The notes: generated by a model not told the origin, from the letters alone. Positions 1 to 8,100 are shown, counted from the stretch's first letter. The stretch is DNA of 52,546 nucleotides from Acrocarpospora catenulata (GCF_018476525.1 NZ_JAHCST010000065.1:1-52546); one strand, 5' to 3'. Made by a program: numbers and translations.

Positions 1-100
1 GGAGCCGGGCCCCCGACCGGAGGTCGAACAAGGGTGGGTGGGTGGGAGTTCCACGGCAACCACTCGCCCAGGTGGAAGCCGGGCCTGGAGGGTCGGAAGG
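1..100 (+). repeat. Left-edge segment resembling a 99-bp repeat unit
   Basis: This segment starts GGAGCCGGG and shares blocks, with small indels, with the 99-bp units at 52271-52468: GGAGCCGGG, a GACCG..AGGTC block, AACAA, and a GGGAGT..CACGG.AACC block. Read in frame 1 it gives GAG...WEFHGN, against GAG...GRESHGN in the right-end units. Frame 1 stays open to a TAG at 160-162, so this could be the 3' end of a plus-strand gene lying mostly outside the window and converging on the protease gene. It may equally be a decayed repeat copy. The resemblance is seen by eye only. Confidence 0.4.
32..46 (+). other. G-quadruplex motif
   Basis: Four GGG runs separated by single T residues (GGGTGGGTGGGTGGG). 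Single-nucleotide loops make this among the most stable predicted parallel G-quadruplexes. It lies just beyond the 3' end of the minus-strand HtrA-like gene, so it could influence transcript end formation or replication. Function is inference. Confidence 0.6.
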
Positions 101-123
101 GTGGGTGGGGCCTCACGGCTGTT

Positions 124-1260
124 TCATGGGCCGCCGGGGAGTTGGCCCAGGGTGACGGTTAGCGTTTCGGTCTGGCCGTTGGGGCGTTGGAGGGTTACTT
201 TTGCCTGTTTGCCGGGGGTGAGGGTGGCGAGGAGTTGGGAGAGGGCGGTGGTGGTGGGGGTGGGGGTGTCGTTTACGGCGGTGATGACGTCTCCGGGGCG
301 GATGCCGGCCTTGGCTGCGCCGCCGCCTGGGGTGACGGTGCCGACTACTACTCCGGCCGGTTCTCCGTTGGAGCCGATGGCTGTGCCGACCCGTACACCG
401 AGCGCGGCCCGCCGGGAGTTGACGACTCGGCCGTTCTTGATCAGCTGATTGGCGATGTCGCTCGCGGTGGCGCTGGGGATGGCGAAGCCGATGCCGGGGG
501 CCGCGCCCAGTTGCGGGTCGACGGCGGCCAGGGTGGGGATGCCGACCACCCGGGCGGACAGGTCCACCAGGGCGCCGCCGCTGTTCCCCCGGTTGATCGC
601 GGCAGAGGTCTGGATGGCGTCGGCGATGGTGGCCCCGGGCACGCCGTTCTCCTCCTCGCCCGACACCGTGCGCCCGAGCGCGGAGACGATGCCTTGGGTG
701 ACCGTGCCGGAGAAGCCCAGCGGATTGCCCATGGCCAGCACCATCTGGCCGACCTGAAGCTTGCCGGAGTCGCCGAAAGCGGCCGGGGCCAGCCCCGAGG
801 GATCGGCGACCTTGATGACCGCCAGATCCCCGGCCGGGAACGTGCCGACCAGAGTGGCGGGCCTGGCCTGACCGCCGGTGGCCAGGGACACCTGGAAACG
901 CTGGGATTCGCCCACCACGTGGGCGTTGGTGACGATGTGCCCGTCGGTGTCGAAGACCACGCCGGAGCCCAGCTCGTTGCCGGTGGTGATCTGCACGATG
1001 GACGGCAGCACCTTCTTGATCACCTGTTCGTACGCCGCCTCGACCGCCGCCGCCGCGCTGGGCACGTCCACCGGGCTCTGACTGCGGGCCTTACTGTGCG
1101 CCTGGCCGGTACGCGGTGAGGCCCCTGCGCCGGGAGTGGCGCCGCCACCGCCGTACGAGCCGGCACAGGCGGCGCAGGCGCCCCCGAGGAGTGCGGCCGT
1201 GACCGTCACGGTCAGCGCCGACCTGGCCGCCACCTGGGTGATCGCCGGTGAGAATGTCAT
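124..1260 (-). CDS. HtrA/DegP-type trypsin-like serine protease with PDZ domain
   Basis: Membrane-associated or secreted quality-control protease, 378 aa. The trypsin-like domain (about residues 80-250) has the triad His114 (TNAHVV), Asp145 (DLAVIKV) and Ser227 (GNSGGAL). A single PDZ domain follows at about 285-370 (AGIRPGDVITAVND). The chosen ATG at 1260 places a hydrophobic secretion signal at the N-terminus (ITQVAARSALTVTVTAALL). Cysteines 29 and 32 near the cleavage region leave a lipoprotein possible. An open frame extends upstream to 1422, but that would overlap the divergent gene and bury the signal. No strong Shine-Dalgarno is visible. Family members process misfolded envelope proteins; the substrate here is unknown. 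The gene diverges from the membrane protein at 1385. Confidence 0.9.
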   Translation of the reverse strand: MTFSPAITQVAARSALTVTVTAALLGGACAACAGSYGGGGATPGAGASPRTGQAHSKARSQSPVDVPSAAAAVEAAYEQVIKKVLPSIVQITTGNELGSGVVFDTDGHIVTNAHVVGESQRFQVSLATGGQARPATLVGTFPAGDLAVIKVADPSGLAPAAFGDSGKLQVGQMVLAMGNPLGFSGTVTQGIVSALGRTVSGEEENGVPGATIADAIQTSAAINRGNSGGALVDLSARVVGIPTLAAVDPQLGAAPGIGFAIPSATASDIANQLIKNGRVVNSRRAALGVRVGTAIGSNGEPAGVVVGTVTPGGGAAKAGIRPGDVITAVNDTPTPTTTALSQLLATLTPGKQAKVTLQRPNGQTETLTVTLGQLPGGP

Positions 1261-1384
1261 AGCGGAGTGTCTATCCAGGTGACCGGCGGGATGCCAGGAC
1301 CCCCGCCCGGACACCGGAAATCCGGTCTTGATGGAGCGTGACATGGGGCGGGCGTGATCATGACTATTGACGTAATCTGCGGAC

Positions 1385-2245
1385 ATGGCGGACGAACAGG
1401 GCAACCCCCGGCGGATGTTCATCCGTTCCTATGACGCGCCGACCACGCCGCTTCCGAAAGTCAGCCCCGAGGAGCTGCGCCGGCTCACCTCACCGGAACG
1501 GGTGACGCCCCCGTCACGCCGCAATTTCGGCGACATCCCGATGCGGTTCGTCTACGTCGTCTGCGCGGTGACCATGGGCATCGCCGTCGTCCTGTTCGTG
1601 TACGCGCTGCGCGCCGACGACGAGCCGCCGGGCTCGGTCAAGGTCGAGCAGGCCCAGGCCACCGCACCGGCCGCGCCCGCCCAGCCCACCCTGGAGCCGG
1701 AGCCCAGCCCATCCCCCACCGTCGTGTTACCCAGGGTCCCCACGTCCAGAAATATGACGATCTATGAGGGGCCAGGGTCGGTGGTGGCCTCCGTGGTCAG
1801 CGACCAGAAGTCCGGCATCAGCTACGCGAAGTTCGGCGCCCCTTGGCGCAGCGCCAAGCCCGACCCCTTCCAGTTCCGCCAGCGGGCCGGGGCGGCGCTG
1901 ATCGCCTCCAGCCCGCTCCCTGGCGAGGCCCCCGGCGAGCTCGCCACCCAGGCCGACTACCGCCGGGTGGCCGCCCGCGCCGCCAAGTGGACCCTCCGCC
2001 ACCAGCCCGCCGGCAGCACCCTGAAGTGGACCGCCTCCCAGCCGCTCAGGTACGGCACCGGCTGGCTGCTCGCCTACCGCGTCACCTACGAGGTGGACGG
2101 CGAGGAGCGCACCTCGGACGCGATCGTCGCCCTGGTGGACACGGGCCGGAGCAAACCGGCCATGCTCTTCGCCACCGTCCCCGACACCAGGGACGAACTC
2201 CGCCGCGACCTCAACATGCTCTTCTGGACCCTCCGCCCGATCTGA
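1385..2245 (+). CDS. Hypothetical single-pass membrane protein
   Basis: 286 aa, no recognised family. A basic, proline-containing N-terminal segment of about 54 residues precedes one membrane span at about 55-75 (RFVYVVCAVTMGIAVVLF). A Pro/Ala/Glu-rich linker (about 80-118) then leads to a folded domain of about 165 residues. The topology suggests a cytoplasmic N-terminus and an extracytoplasmic C-terminal domain. It starts 124 nt from the divergent HtrA-like gene, so both may serve the envelope. GC3 and composition are typical of a real gene. Function unknown. Confidence 0.8.
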   Translation: MADEQGNPRRMFIRSYDAPTTPLPKVSPEELRRLTSPERVTPPSRRNFGDIPMRFVYVVCAVTMGIAVVLFVYALRADDEPPGSVKVEQAQATAPAAPAQPTLEPEPSPSPTVVLPRVPTSRNMTIYEGPGSVVASVVSDQKSGISYAKFGAPWRSAKPDPFQFRQRAGAALIASSPLPGEAPGELATQADYRRVAARAAKWTLRHQPAGSTLKWTASQPLRYGTGWLLAYRVTYEVDGEERTSDAIVALVDTGRSKPAMLFATVPDTRDELRRDLNMLFWTLRPI

Positions 2246-2315
2246 ACGATCCAAGCCGCCACGATCTAGCTCGGGGCCGAAGCTTTTTCTAGAATATGAT
2301 TCTGCATCGGCCGAG

Positions 2316-2323
2316 GGTGGAGG
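2316..2323 (+). promoter_or_regulatory. Ribosome binding site fixing the acyl-CoA dehydrogenase start
   Basis: GGTGGAGG lies 5 nt before the ATG at 2329. It favours that codon over an in-frame ATG at 2296 that has no Shine-Dalgarno and adds eleven non-family residues. Confidence 0.7.
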
Positions 2324-2328
2324 ATCAT

Positions 2329-4509
2329 ATGGCGATCGGGCTGAGCGAGGAGCACGAGGCGCTCCGGGAGTCGGTGAGCGGATGGGCCGAGCGGTTCGTC
2401 CCCTCCGGCGTGGTGCGAGGCGCGGTCGGCGCCGAGTCCGAGGAGCGCCCGCCCTTCTGGTCCGGCCTCGCCGATCAGGGCCTGCTCGGCCTGCACCTGC
2501 CCGAGGAGTACGGCGGCTCAGGCTACGGCCTGCTGGAGGCGGCGGTGGCCGTCGAGGCGCTCGCCGAACGGGCCACCCCGGGGCCGTACGTGCCGACCGT
2601 GCTGGCGAGCGCGGCACTGCTGAGCGCCTCGGAGAAGACCCGCCAGGAGTTCCTGCCCGGCCTGGCCGACGGCACGCTGGTCGGCGCGTTCGCCCTGACG
2701 GGGAACCTCACCGGGGAACACGCCGATGGCGTGCTGCTCGTCACCGGCACCGCCGAACCCGTGCTCGGCGGCGCCCTCGCCGACGTGCTGGTGCTGCCGG
2801 TCGCCACCGACCGGGGGACGGAGTGGGTGGTGGTGGAGTCCGCCCAGGTCACGATCACCCCGATCCCGGCGCTAGACCTCACCAGGGGAGCGGCCAAGGT
2901 GGAGGCCGTGGCCGTACCGGTGGAAAGGGTGCTGGACGGGCCGGAGGTACAAGACCTGGCGGCCGTGCTGCTGGGCGCGGAGGCGGCCGGGCTGGCGCAG
3001 TGGTGCGTGACCGCCGCCGCCGAGTACGCCAAGGTACGGGTCCAGTTCGGCCGCCCCATCGGCCAGTTCCAGGGCATCAAGCACAAGATCTCCCGGATGC
3101 TGGTCGCGCTGGAGCAGGCCCGCGCCACCGTCTGGGACGCCACCCGCGCCGAAGGCGGCGAACGGGCCTTCGCGGTCGCCGTCGCCGGAATGACCGCGCC
3201 CGACGCCGCGGTCCAGTGCGCCAAGGACGCCGTCCAGACCTTCGGCGGCATCGGCTACACCTTCGAGCACGACGCCCACCTCTACCTGCGGCGCGCGCTG
3301 AGCATCCGCGCCCTGCTGGGCTCCTCGGCGGAGTGGGCCGAGCGGGTGGCCGCGCAGACCATCGCCGGGGTGCGCAGGGAGATGCACCTGGACCTGCCGG
3401 ACGAGGCCGAGCCGCTCCGCGAGCGGATCAGGGCGGAGTTGGCCGAGATCGGCGCGCTGGAGGGCGTCGAGCAGAAGCGGGCGCTGGCCGCCGCCGGGTT
3501 CGTCATGCCGCACCTGGCCCGGCCCTGGGGGAGGGGCGCCAAGCCGCTGGAGCAGGTGCTCATCCACCAGGAGCTCAGGACCGCCGGGATCAAGCTGCCG
3601 CAGATGATCATCGGGGCCTGGGTGGTGCCCTCCATCGCCACCTACGGCACGGCCGAGCAGCAGGAACGTTTCCTGCCGCGCACGCTCAGCGGGGAGCTGA
3701 TCTGGTGCCAGCTCTTCTCCGAGCCGGGCGCCGGATCCGACCTGGCCTCGGTGCAGATGAAGGCCGAGCGGGTGGAGGGCGGCTGGCGGCTGAACGGCCA
3801 GAAGATCTGGACCTCGGTGGCGCACGTGGCCGAGTGGGGCATCTGCATCGCCCGCACCTCCAGCGACGGCCCCAAGCACGACGGGATCACCTACTTCCTG
3901 GTGGACATGAAGGCCCCCGGCGTGACCGTGCGCCCGCTCACCGAGATGACCGGCGAGAACCTGTTCAACGAGGTCTTCCTGGACGACGTGTTCGTCGCCG
4001 ACGAGCTGGTGGTGGGCGAGGTCGGCCAGGGCTGGAAGGTGGCCAGGCACACCCTCTCCAACGAGCGGGTCTCGCTCTCCTCGGGGGCGGGCGGCACCGG
4101 CTCCTCGGTGCCCGACCTGCTCGGGCTGGCCTCCCGGCTGGGCCGGGAGCTCACCCCCGCGGAGCGGCAGACCCTGGCCCAGGTGGTCGCCGAGGGGCAC
4201 TCGATCAACGCGTTGTCGCTGCGGGTCACCCTCAAGCAGCTGGCCGGGACCGACCCGGGCGCGGACGGCTCGGTGCGCAAGCTGCTGTCCACCACGCACG
4301 CCCAGCACGTGGCGGAGTGCGCGGTGGAGCTGCTCGGCCCGGCCGCGACGACGGCGGCCGACTGGAAGCTCGGCGACGCGGGGTACTGGAACCGGGCGAT
4401 CCTGGCCACCCGCGCGATGACCATCTACGGTGGCACCACCGAGGTCCAGCTCAACATCATCGGCGAGCGCATGCTCGGGCTGCCCCGCGACCCGGAGCCG
4501 GGAAAATAA
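2329..4509 (+). CDS. Double-domain acyl-CoA dehydrogenase (FadE34-like)
   Basis: 726 aa, about twice a normal acyl-CoA dehydrogenase: two complete domains fused head to tail (about 1-350 and 357-726). The first carries FGRPIGQFQGIKHKISRM and GGIGYTFEHDAH (about 305-317). The second carries the FAD/substrate segment FSEPGAGSDLASVQ and the C-terminal YGGTTEVQLNIIGERMLG (about 700), with the Glu usually acting as base. Fused enzymes of this layout, such as mycobacterial FadE34, replace the heterotetramers used for steroid side-chain acyl-CoAs. They introduce an alpha,beta double bond using FAD. The neighbours (NMO-like enzyme, crotonase, FadD, Ltp-like proteins) support sterol or branched-lipid oxidation. 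The exact substrate cannot be read from sequence. Confidence 0.9.
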   Translation: MAIGLSEEHEALRESVSGWAERFVPSGVVRGAVGAESEERPPFWSGLADQGLLGLHLPEEYGGSGYGLLEAAVAVEALAERATPGPYVPTVLASAALLSASEKTRQEFLPGLADGTLVGAFALTGNLTGEHADGVLLVTGTAEPVLGGALADVLVLPVATDRGTEWVVVESAQVTITPIPALDLTRGAAKVEAVAVPVERVLDGPEVQDLAAVLLGAEAAGLAQWCVTAAAEYAKVRVQFGRPIGQFQGIKHKISRMLVALEQARATVWDATRAEGGERAFAVAVAGMTAPDAAVQCAKDAVQTFGGIGYTFEHDAHLYLRRALSIRALLGSSAEWAERVAAQTIAGVRREMHLDLPDEAEPLRERIRAELAEIGALEGVEQKRALAAAGFVMPHLARPWGRGAKPLEQVLIHQELRTAGIKLPQMIIGAWVVPSIATYGTAEQQERFLPRTLSGELIWCQLFSEPGAGSDLASVQMKAERVEGGWRLNGQKIWTSVAHVAEWGICIARTSSDGPKHDGITYFLVDMKAPGVTVRPLTEMTGENLFNEVFLDDVFVADELVVGEVGQGWKVARHTLSNERVSLSSGAGGTGSSVPDLLGLASRLGRELTPAERQTLAQVVAEGHSINALSLRVTLKQLAGTDPGADGSVRKLLSTTHAQHVAECAVELLGPAATTAADWKLGDAGYWNRAILATRAMTIYGGTTEVQLNIIGERMLGLPRDPEPGK

Positions 4510-4521
4510 GAACACGTTGCA
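4508..4521. promoter_or_regulatory. Possible KstR-type operator
   Basis: AAGAACACGTTGCA matches 7 of the 8 fixed positions of the recalled KstR consensus TnnAACnnGTTnnA (first base A instead of T). It overlaps the stop of the acyl-CoA dehydrogenase and lies about 30 nt before the NMO-like gene. One mismatch and a degenerate consensus make it tentative. Confidence 0.35.
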
Positions 4522-4551
4522 GTTCGATCAGCCGCGACCTACCGTGAGGGC

Positions 4552-5673
4552 ATGCGGACGCGGGTCACGGACATGTTCGGGATCGAGTTCCCGATCTTCG
4601 CATTCAGTCACTGCCGGGACGTCGTCGCGGCGGTCACCCGGGCCGGGGGCATGGGCGTGCTTGGCGCCCTCTACTTCACGCCGGAGGAACTGGAGTCCGA
4701 GCTGCGCTGGCTGGACGCGCACGTGGACGGCAGGCCGTACGGGGTGGACGTGGTCATGCCGGCCTCGTACGCGGGGTCGGAGCTGGGCGTGGACTCCCCG
4801 GAGGAGCTGCTGGCCCGGCTGCGCGGGATGATCCCGGACGGCCACCGGGCCTTCGTGGACGACCTGCTGGCCCGGCACGGCGTGCCCCCGCTGGCCGGGG
4901 AGGACGCCGGGCGCGCCCTGCTCGGCTGGACCGACGCCACCGCCCGGCCGCAGGTCGAGGTGGCGCTCCGCCACCCGATCGCGCTGCTGGCCAACGCGCT
5001 CGGCCCGCCCCCGGCCGACGTGGTCGAGCAGGCGCACGCCAAGGGCGTCAAGGTGGCCGCGCTGGCCTCCACCCCCCGGCACGCGGTCAAGCAGGTCGAA
5101 GTGGGCGTGGACGTGGTGGTCGCGCAGGGCACCGAGGCGGGCGGGCACACCGGCGAGATCTCCACGATGGTGCTGATTCCGCAGGTCGTGGACGCGGTTC
5201 AGGTGCCCGTGCTGGCCGCGGGCGGGATCGGCGACGGGCGGCAGATGGCGGCCGGCCTGGCACTGGGCGCCGAGGGCGTGTGGACCGGCTCGATCTGGCT
5301 CACCGTGGAGGAGGCCGACACCCCCGAGGTGGCCAGGAACCGCATCCTGGCCGCCACCTCGCGGGACACCGTGCGCTCCCGGTCCTGGACCGGCAAGCCC
5401 GCCCGGCTGCTGAAGACCGGGTGGACCGACGCCTGGGAGGCCGCCGACTCGCCCGGCACGCTGCCCATGCCGCTGCAGTTCATGCTGGTCTCCGACGCGC
5501 TGCGGCGGATCGGGCGCGCGGGTTCTGCCGAGCTGACCACCTTCCCCGCAGGTCAGATCATCGGCACGATGAACCAGGTCAAGTCGGCCAAGCAGGTGGT
5601 GTTCGAGCTGGTCGAGGGGTATGTGTCCGCGATGGAACGCCTCGATGACATCACTAACGACCCTCGTACCTAG
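4552..5673 (+). CDS. Nitronate monooxygenase-like FMN oxidoreductase
   Basis: 373 aa TIM-barrel flavoprotein of the 2-nitropropane dioxygenase/NMO superfamily. Visible hallmarks are the N-terminal VTDMFGIEFPIFAFSHC, the conserved GTEAGGHTG (about 192-200, with the usual catalytic His) and the FMN-phosphate loop AAGGIGDGRQMAAGLALGAEGVW. From memory it most resembles mycobacterial Rv1533-type proteins. The superfamily also includes IpdC, a reductase in steroid C/D-ring degradation, so nitronate may not be the substrate. It starts 42 nt after the acyl-CoA dehydrogenase and is probably cotranscribed with it. Its last 20 nt overlap the convergent crotonase gene. Confidence 0.85.
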   Translation: MRTRVTDMFGIEFPIFAFSHCRDVVAAVTRAGGMGVLGALYFTPEELESELRWLDAHVDGRPYGVDVVMPASYAGSELGVDSPEELLARLRGMIPDGHRAFVDDLLARHGVPPLAGEDAGRALLGWTDATARPQVEVALRHPIALLANALGPPPADVVEQAHAKGVKVAALASTPRHAVKQVEVGVDVVVAQGTEAGGHTGEISTMVLIPQVVDAVQVPVLAAGGIGDGRQMAAGLALGAEGVWTGSIWLTVEEADTPEVARNRILAATSRDTVRSRSWTGKPARLLKTGWTDAWEAADSPGTLPMPLQFMLVSDALRRIGRAGSAELTTFPAGQIIGTMNQVKSAKQVVFELVEGYVSAMERLDDITNDPRT

Positions 5674-6463
5674 CCGGGCGCTTCTCCCGGAAGGCCCTGG
5701 CTCCCTCCTTGGCGTCCTCGGAGCCGATGACCGGCCAGCCGAGCGCGTCCGAGATGGGCAGCGCCTCCTGCTCGCCGAGCCCGATCGTGTCCCGGTAGAC
5801 GCGCAGGATGGCCTGGACCGCCAGCGGCCCGGAGGCCGCCACGTCCTCGGCCAGCGCTCTGGCCCTGGTCAGCGCCTCGCCGTCGGGCACCACCTGGTTG
5901 ACCAGGCCCATCCTGTACGCCTCTGGAGCGTTCACCGGGCGGCCCGTGAGCAGCAGGTCCATCGCGAAGGCGTACGGGATCTGCCGGGGGAGCCGGATCG
6001 CGCTGCCGCCCATCGGGAACAGGGCGCGCTTGGCCTCGAAGAGGCCGAGCACCGCGCTCTCGGCCACCACCCGCAGATCGGTCCCGATCAGCAGTTCGGT
6101 GCCGCCCGCCACCGCGTACCCTTCCACGGCGGAGATGATCGGCTTGGTGGGCAGGTCCTCGCGGAGCAGGCCCTTCCAGTGGAAGTCGGGAATCTCGGCC
6201 GCCCGCCGCCTGACCCGTTCGTCCTCGGAGGGCTGGGCCATCGCCTTCAGGTCGGCGCCCGCGCAGAACGTGCCGCCCGCGCCGGTCAGGATGCCCACCC
6301 GGACCTCCGGTTCGGCGGAGATGTAGGCCCACGCCTCGGCCATGCCGACCAGCATGTCGGTGGAGAGCGCGTTCTTCGCCGCCGGCCGGTCCATGGTGAC
6401 GATCACCAGGTGCCCGTCCCGTTCCACCCGGCAGTGTGCGGTACTGATCGGCAGTAGCTCCAC
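5654..6463 (-). CDS. Enoyl-CoA hydratase/isomerase (crotonase) family protein
   Basis: 269 aa, a normal crotonase length. Motifs: PAAKNALS, the oxyanion-hole segment GAGGTFCAGADLKAM, AVEGYAVAGGTELLIGTD (first catalytic Glu position) and GLFEAKRALFP (second Glu position), then RLPRQIP. It should hydrate or isomerise an enoyl-CoA in beta-oxidation. The GTG at 6463 is preferred over a TTG at 6481 because AGGAGG sits 4 nt before it. The gene diverges from the FadD-Ltp operon across a 98-nt region carrying a KstR2-like palindrome, so the two are probably co-regulated. It converges on the NMO-like gene with a 20-nt overlap. Confidence 0.9.
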   Translation of the reverse strand: MELLPISTAHCRVERDGHLVIVTMDRPAAKNALSTDMLVGMAEAWAYISAEPEVRVGILTGAGGTFCAGADLKAMAQPSEDERVRRRAAEIPDFHWKGLLREDLPTKPIISAVEGYAVAGGTELLIGTDLRVVAESAVLGLFEAKRALFPMGGSAIRLPRQIPYAFAMDLLLTGRPVNAPEAYRMGLVNQVVPDGEALTRARALAEDVAASGPLAVQAILRVYRDTIGLGEQEALPISDALGWPVIGSEDAKEGARAFREKRPARYEGR

Positions 6464-6467
6464 CGGA

Positions 6468-6473
6468 CCTCCT
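6468..6473 (-). promoter_or_regulatory. Strong Shine-Dalgarno (AGGAGG) for the crotonase
   Basis: Reads AGGAGG on the minus strand, four bases before the GTG at 6463. It decides against the upstream in-frame TTG. Confidence 0.75.
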
Positions 6474-6476
6474 GAT

Positions 6477-6490
6477 AACAAGCGCTTGTT
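6477..6490. promoter_or_regulatory. KstR2-type operator palindrome
   Basis: AACAAGCGCTTGTT is a perfect 14-bp palindrome between the divergent crotonase and acyl-CoA ligase genes. It fits every fixed position of the recalled KstR2 consensus AnCAAGnnCTTGnT. KstR2 is a TetR-family repressor of steroid C/D-ring degradation that responds to a CoA thioester. Other TetR-type acyl-CoA sensors bind similar palindromes, so the cognate regulator, not encoded in this window, is uncertain. Its position suits control of both divergent units. Confidence 0.65.
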
Positions 6491-6524
6491 GGGTTACGGG
6501 CCCCGAGTTAACCTGCTCGCAAAG

Positions 6525-6538
6525 TAGAACAGATTCTC
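6525..6538. promoter_or_regulatory. Second palindromic operator-like site (KstR-like)
   Basis: TAGAACAGATTCTC contains the inverted repeat AGAA-n4-TTCT and matches 6 of 8 fixed positions of TnnAACnnGTTnnA. It lies 24 nt before the acyl-CoA ligase start and 35 nt from the KstR2-like palindrome. It may add a second regulator on the plus-strand promoter. Tentative. Confidence 0.3.
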
Positions 6539-6561
6539 GTTCGCGGACAAGGGAGTTCCGA

Positions 6562-8100
6562 ATGGGCTCGCTCGGCTTCTGGCGGCTCGCACAGGACGAC
6601 CCCGAGTGGATCGCCGCCATCGACCCGGACGGCACGGAGCACACCGCCGGGGATCTGCTCGCCCGGGCCAACCGCCTGGTGCACGGGCTCCGCGAGCTCG
6701 GCCTCCGGCGGGGGGACGGCATCTGCGCCCTGGTGCCCAACGGGGTGGACGGGCTCACGCTCTACCTGGCCGCGCTCCAGGCGGGTTGGTACTATACGCC
6801 GATCAACTGGCACCTGACCGGCCCGGAGATCGCCCACATCGTGGCCGACAGCGAGGCCAAGGCGTACTTCGTCCACGAAAGGTACGCGGCGGAGGGCGTT
6901 CGCGCGGCGGCCGACCCCGCGCGGTGCTTCGCGTTCGGCCAGGTCCCGGGCTTCCGCCCGGCGGCCGAACTGACCGCGGGACGCCCTGACTCCCCGCCCC
7001 CCGACCGTACGGCGGGCGTCACCATGCACTACACCTCCGGCACCACCGGCAAGCCCAAAGGCGTACGCCGCCCGCTCACCGGCCTGGACCCGGACGACGC
7101 CGCCGAGCTCATGACCGCCCTGCTCGCCTTCTTCGGCATCACCCCGGGCCACCCCAACGCCCACCTGGTCACCTCGCCCAACTACCACACCGCGGTCACC
7201 CAGTTCGGCGGCACGGCCCTGCACATGGGGCACACCCTGGTCTACATGGACAGGTGGGACGCCGAGGAGACGCTCCGCCTCTGCGAGCGGTACCGGATCA
7301 CCAACTCGCACCTGGTGCCCACGCACTTCAAACGCCTGCTCGCCCTCCCCGAGGAGACCCGCCACCGGTACGACCTGTCCTCGCTGCGGTGGATGATCCA
7401 CGCCGCCGCGCCCTGCCCGATCCCCGTCAAGCAGCAGATGCTCGACTGGTGGGGCGACGTGGTCTACGAGTACTACGCGGCCACCGAGGGCGGCGGCACA
7501 CTGGCGACCCCCGGGGACTGGAAGGCCCACCCGGGCACGGTCGGCAGGCCCTGGCCGATCAGCGACCTGCTGATCGTGGACGACGCACTCGACGAGGTCC
7601 CGGCCGGCACTCCCGGCACGATCTACATGCGGATGCGCGGCCTCGGCTTCGAGTACAAGGGCGACCCCGCCAAGACCGAGGCCAACCGGCTCCGCGACTA
7701 CTTCACCGTGGGCGACGTCGGCTACCTCGACCAGGAGGGCTTCCTCTACCTGTGCGACCGCAAAGCCGACATGATCATCTCAGGCGGGACGAACATCTAC
7801 CCGGCCGAGATCGAGAACGAACTGCTGGCCCACCCCAAGGTCGCCGACGTCGCGGTCTTCGGCATCCCCGACGAGGAGTGGGGGGAGCAGATCAAGGCGG
7901 TCGTGGAGGCCGCCCCCGGCGCCACCCCGGGGCCGGAGCTGGCCGCCGAGCTCCTGGAGTCGCTGCGGGGCAGGCTGGCCACCATGAAGTGGCCGAAGAC
8001 CGTCGACTTCATCCCCGAGATGCCCCGCGAACCCAACGGCAAGCTGCTCAAGCGCAAACTCCGTGACCCCTACTGGGAGGGCCGCGACCGTGCCATCTGA
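6562..8100 (+). CDS. Class I acyl-CoA synthetase (FadD family)
   Basis: 512 aa adenylate-forming ligase. The ATP loop is MHYTSGTTGKPKG (about 155-167), the A5 motif YYAATEGGG, the A7/A8 hinge VGDVGYLDQEGFLYLCDRKADMI (in two overlapping parts), and the A10 lysine lies in PNGKLLKRKL near the C-terminus. It should activate a carboxylic acid through an acyl-AMP and load CoA. From memory it resembles FadD4-type mycobacterial ligases more than FadD19. It is first in a tightly coupled operon: the next gene starts inside its last codons (GTG at 8090). The Shine-Dalgarno AAGGGAG precedes the ATG. Confidence 0.9.
   Translation: MGSLGFWRLAQDDPEWIAAIDPDGTEHTAGDLLARANRLVHGLRELGLRRGDGICALVPNGVDGLTLYLAALQAGWYYTPINWHLTGPEIAHIVADSEAKAYFVHERYAAEGVRAAADPARCFAFGQVPGFRPAAELTAGRPDSPPPDRTAGVTMHYTSGTTGKPKGVRRPLTGLDPDDAAELMTALLAFFGITPGHPNAHLVTSPNYHTAVTQFGGTALHMGHTLVYMDRWDAEETLRLCERYRITNSHLVPTHFKRLLALPEETRHRYDLSSLRWMIHAAAPCPIPVKQQMLDWWGDVVYEYYAATEGGGTLATPGDWKAHPGTVGRPWPISDLLIVDDALDEVPAGTPGTIYMRMRGLGFEYKGDPAKTEANRLRDYFTVGDVGYLDQEGFLYLCDRKADMIISGGTNIYPAEIENELLAHPKVADVAVFGIPDEEWGEQIKAVVEAAPGATPGPELAAELLESLRGRLATMKWPKTVDFIPEMPREPNGKLLKRKLRDPYWEGRDRAI

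Noticed and set aside
2291-2303. AGAAT-atg-ATTCT dyad upstream of the acyl-CoA dehydrogenase as a KstR box
   Set aside because: It matches too few fixed positions of TnnAACnnGTTnnA; could be chance in a short AT-rich stretch.
2872-4515. 547-aa minus-strand frame
   Set aside because: Antisense shadow of the same dehydrogenase, no family features.
2382-4547. 721-aa plus-strand frame rich in Arg, Gly and Ala
   Set aside because: It is the shifted-frame shadow of the double-domain acyl-CoA dehydrogenase; composition is non-protein-like.
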